Assembly (NCBI GenBank): GCA_002099365.1
Contig: MSED01000014.1
Span: 1,240,001 to 1,304,000, forward strand
Source of the DNA: Phialophora verrucosa
Taxonomy: Eukaryota; Ascomycota; Eurotiomycetes; Chaetothyriales; Herpotrichiellaceae
Reading direction: 5' to 3'
Length of the DNA stretch: 64,000 nt
In this document: positions 63,583 through 64,000 of the stretch, in pieces
Layout of the letters: the number at the start of each line of letters is the position of its first letter
Numbering within the stretch: the stretch's first letter is position 1
Position numbers and translations under genes: made by a program
The notes under the pieces: generated by a model
What the model saw: only the letters and a program-made list of their open reading frames with translations
Databases searched by the model: none
Told to the model about the DNA's origin: nothing

Positions 63583-64000
63583 TTAGTCGAAGAGACCACC
63601 GAAGCCTGGGACATGTCAGCAACCCTTGTTTCTTTTGTGTAGTAGAAGTTAAACTTACCCTCGTCCTCGGACTCCTCCTTCTCCTCTTCCTTTTCCTCTT
63701 CCTTGGCAGCTGCAGGCGCGGCCGCTTCAGTCGTTGTCGCGGCCGCTGCGGGAGCAGCAGCAGCATAGGCATCAGGGTTGGCGATGCGATCCTTAAGCTC
63801 GTGGATTGCGTCCCACTCGTAGTCGATCGGGATAGCGGCAGAGATGACTTTCTTGTAGCCATTGATCAAGCTGTGGATGACTGAAGGAAGAGTAGGATAG
63901 TTGGCGGCAAGCGAGATGGTGGTGATGGTCGCGATGGCCGAGGTCAGGGACTTCAGCAACTGGCTCTCCTCAATATCCAACACATCTGGCGAGAAGGAGT
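63583..64000 (-). CDS. RPP0: 60S acidic ribosomal protein P0, 3' part
   Basis: The gene enters from the right edge, so the N-terminal ~200 residues (rRNA- and L12-binding) are outside. Visible exons are 63659-64000 and 63583-63605, with a 53-nt intron from GTAAGT to CCCAG. Reading runs from PDVLDIEESQLLKSLTSAIA through LAANYPTLPSVIHSLINGYK to an Ala-rich hinge, then an acidic Glu/Lys segment. The last 23-nt exon supplies GFGGLFD and the stop, the stalk C-terminal peptide shared by P0, P1 and P2 that contacts elongation factors. P0 anchors the P1/P2 heterodimers on the large subunit. The identification is firm; without the intron the protein would lose its functional tail. Confidence 0.95.

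Noticed and set aside
1..64000. tRNA, 5S rRNA or snRNA genes
   Set aside because: I checked GGTTCGA-like and TAGCTCAG-like boxes on both strands (for example near 17240, 31850, 41108, 46745 and 61380); none has pairing arms at the right spacing. Absence by eye is not proof.

Overview
The window is nuclear DNA of a filamentous ascomycete (Pezizomycotina). The evidence is short introns (mostly 50-90 nt, GTRAGY donors, CTRAC-like branch sites, YAG acceptors), monocistronic genes on both strands, and a typical fungal gene complement: a Ypd1 phosphorelay protein, Sec3 exocyst subunit, Nif1-type Sel1 protein, Snu66/SART1, Rmt2 and a long-tailed SulP sulfate permease. I cannot resolve order or genus from sequence alone; Dothideomycetes or Eurotiomycetes would both fit. 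I see no tRNA, rRNA, transposon, CRISPR or secondary-metabolite cluster.

Layout. 0-10 kb: the last 30 codons of an unknown gene (+), a Nif1-like Sel1-repeat protein (+), a GNAT acetyltransferase full of in-frame microsatellites (+) and a sulfate permease (-). 10-12.9 kb: no convincing gene. 12.9-20.1 kb: four genes on the minus strand, namely a farnesylatable Ydj1-type DnaJ, arginine methyltransferase Rmt2, a cytochrome P450 and the ubiquitin-fold splicing/silencing factor Sde2. 20.8-28.7 kb: a DOCK-family protein (+) that stops just where its catalytic DHR-2 core should begin, an acidic hypothetical protein (+) and the histidine phosphotransfer protein Ypd1 (-). 28.7-33 kb: a 4.4 kb gene-poor stretch rich in a TACTCGTA motif. 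33-43.4 kb (-): mitochondrial aspartate aminotransferase, Snu66/SART1, an Apd1/Aim32-type thioredoxin-like ferredoxin, a doubtful small spliced gene and a C2H2 zinc-finger regulator. 43.4-47.4 kb: a long upstream region with a CA-repeat. 47.4-61.3 kb (-): Sec3, a LIM-LIM-RhoGAP protein and a short CLASP/Stu1-like protein. 62-64 kb: a basic-secretory-protein-type metallopeptidase (+) and the 3' part of ribosomal stalk protein P0 (-).

How they relate. Most genes are unlinked housekeeping functions. The exception is a loose concentration of cell-polarity and cytoskeleton genes: Nif1-like, DOCK, and the adjacent same-strand trio Sec3, LIM-RhoGAP and CLASP. The points most worth checking are the DHR-2-less DOCK, the CLASP with no visible first TOG domain, and the strongly intergenic TACTCGTA/TACGAGTA motif. 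I found no clearly new multi-gene system.
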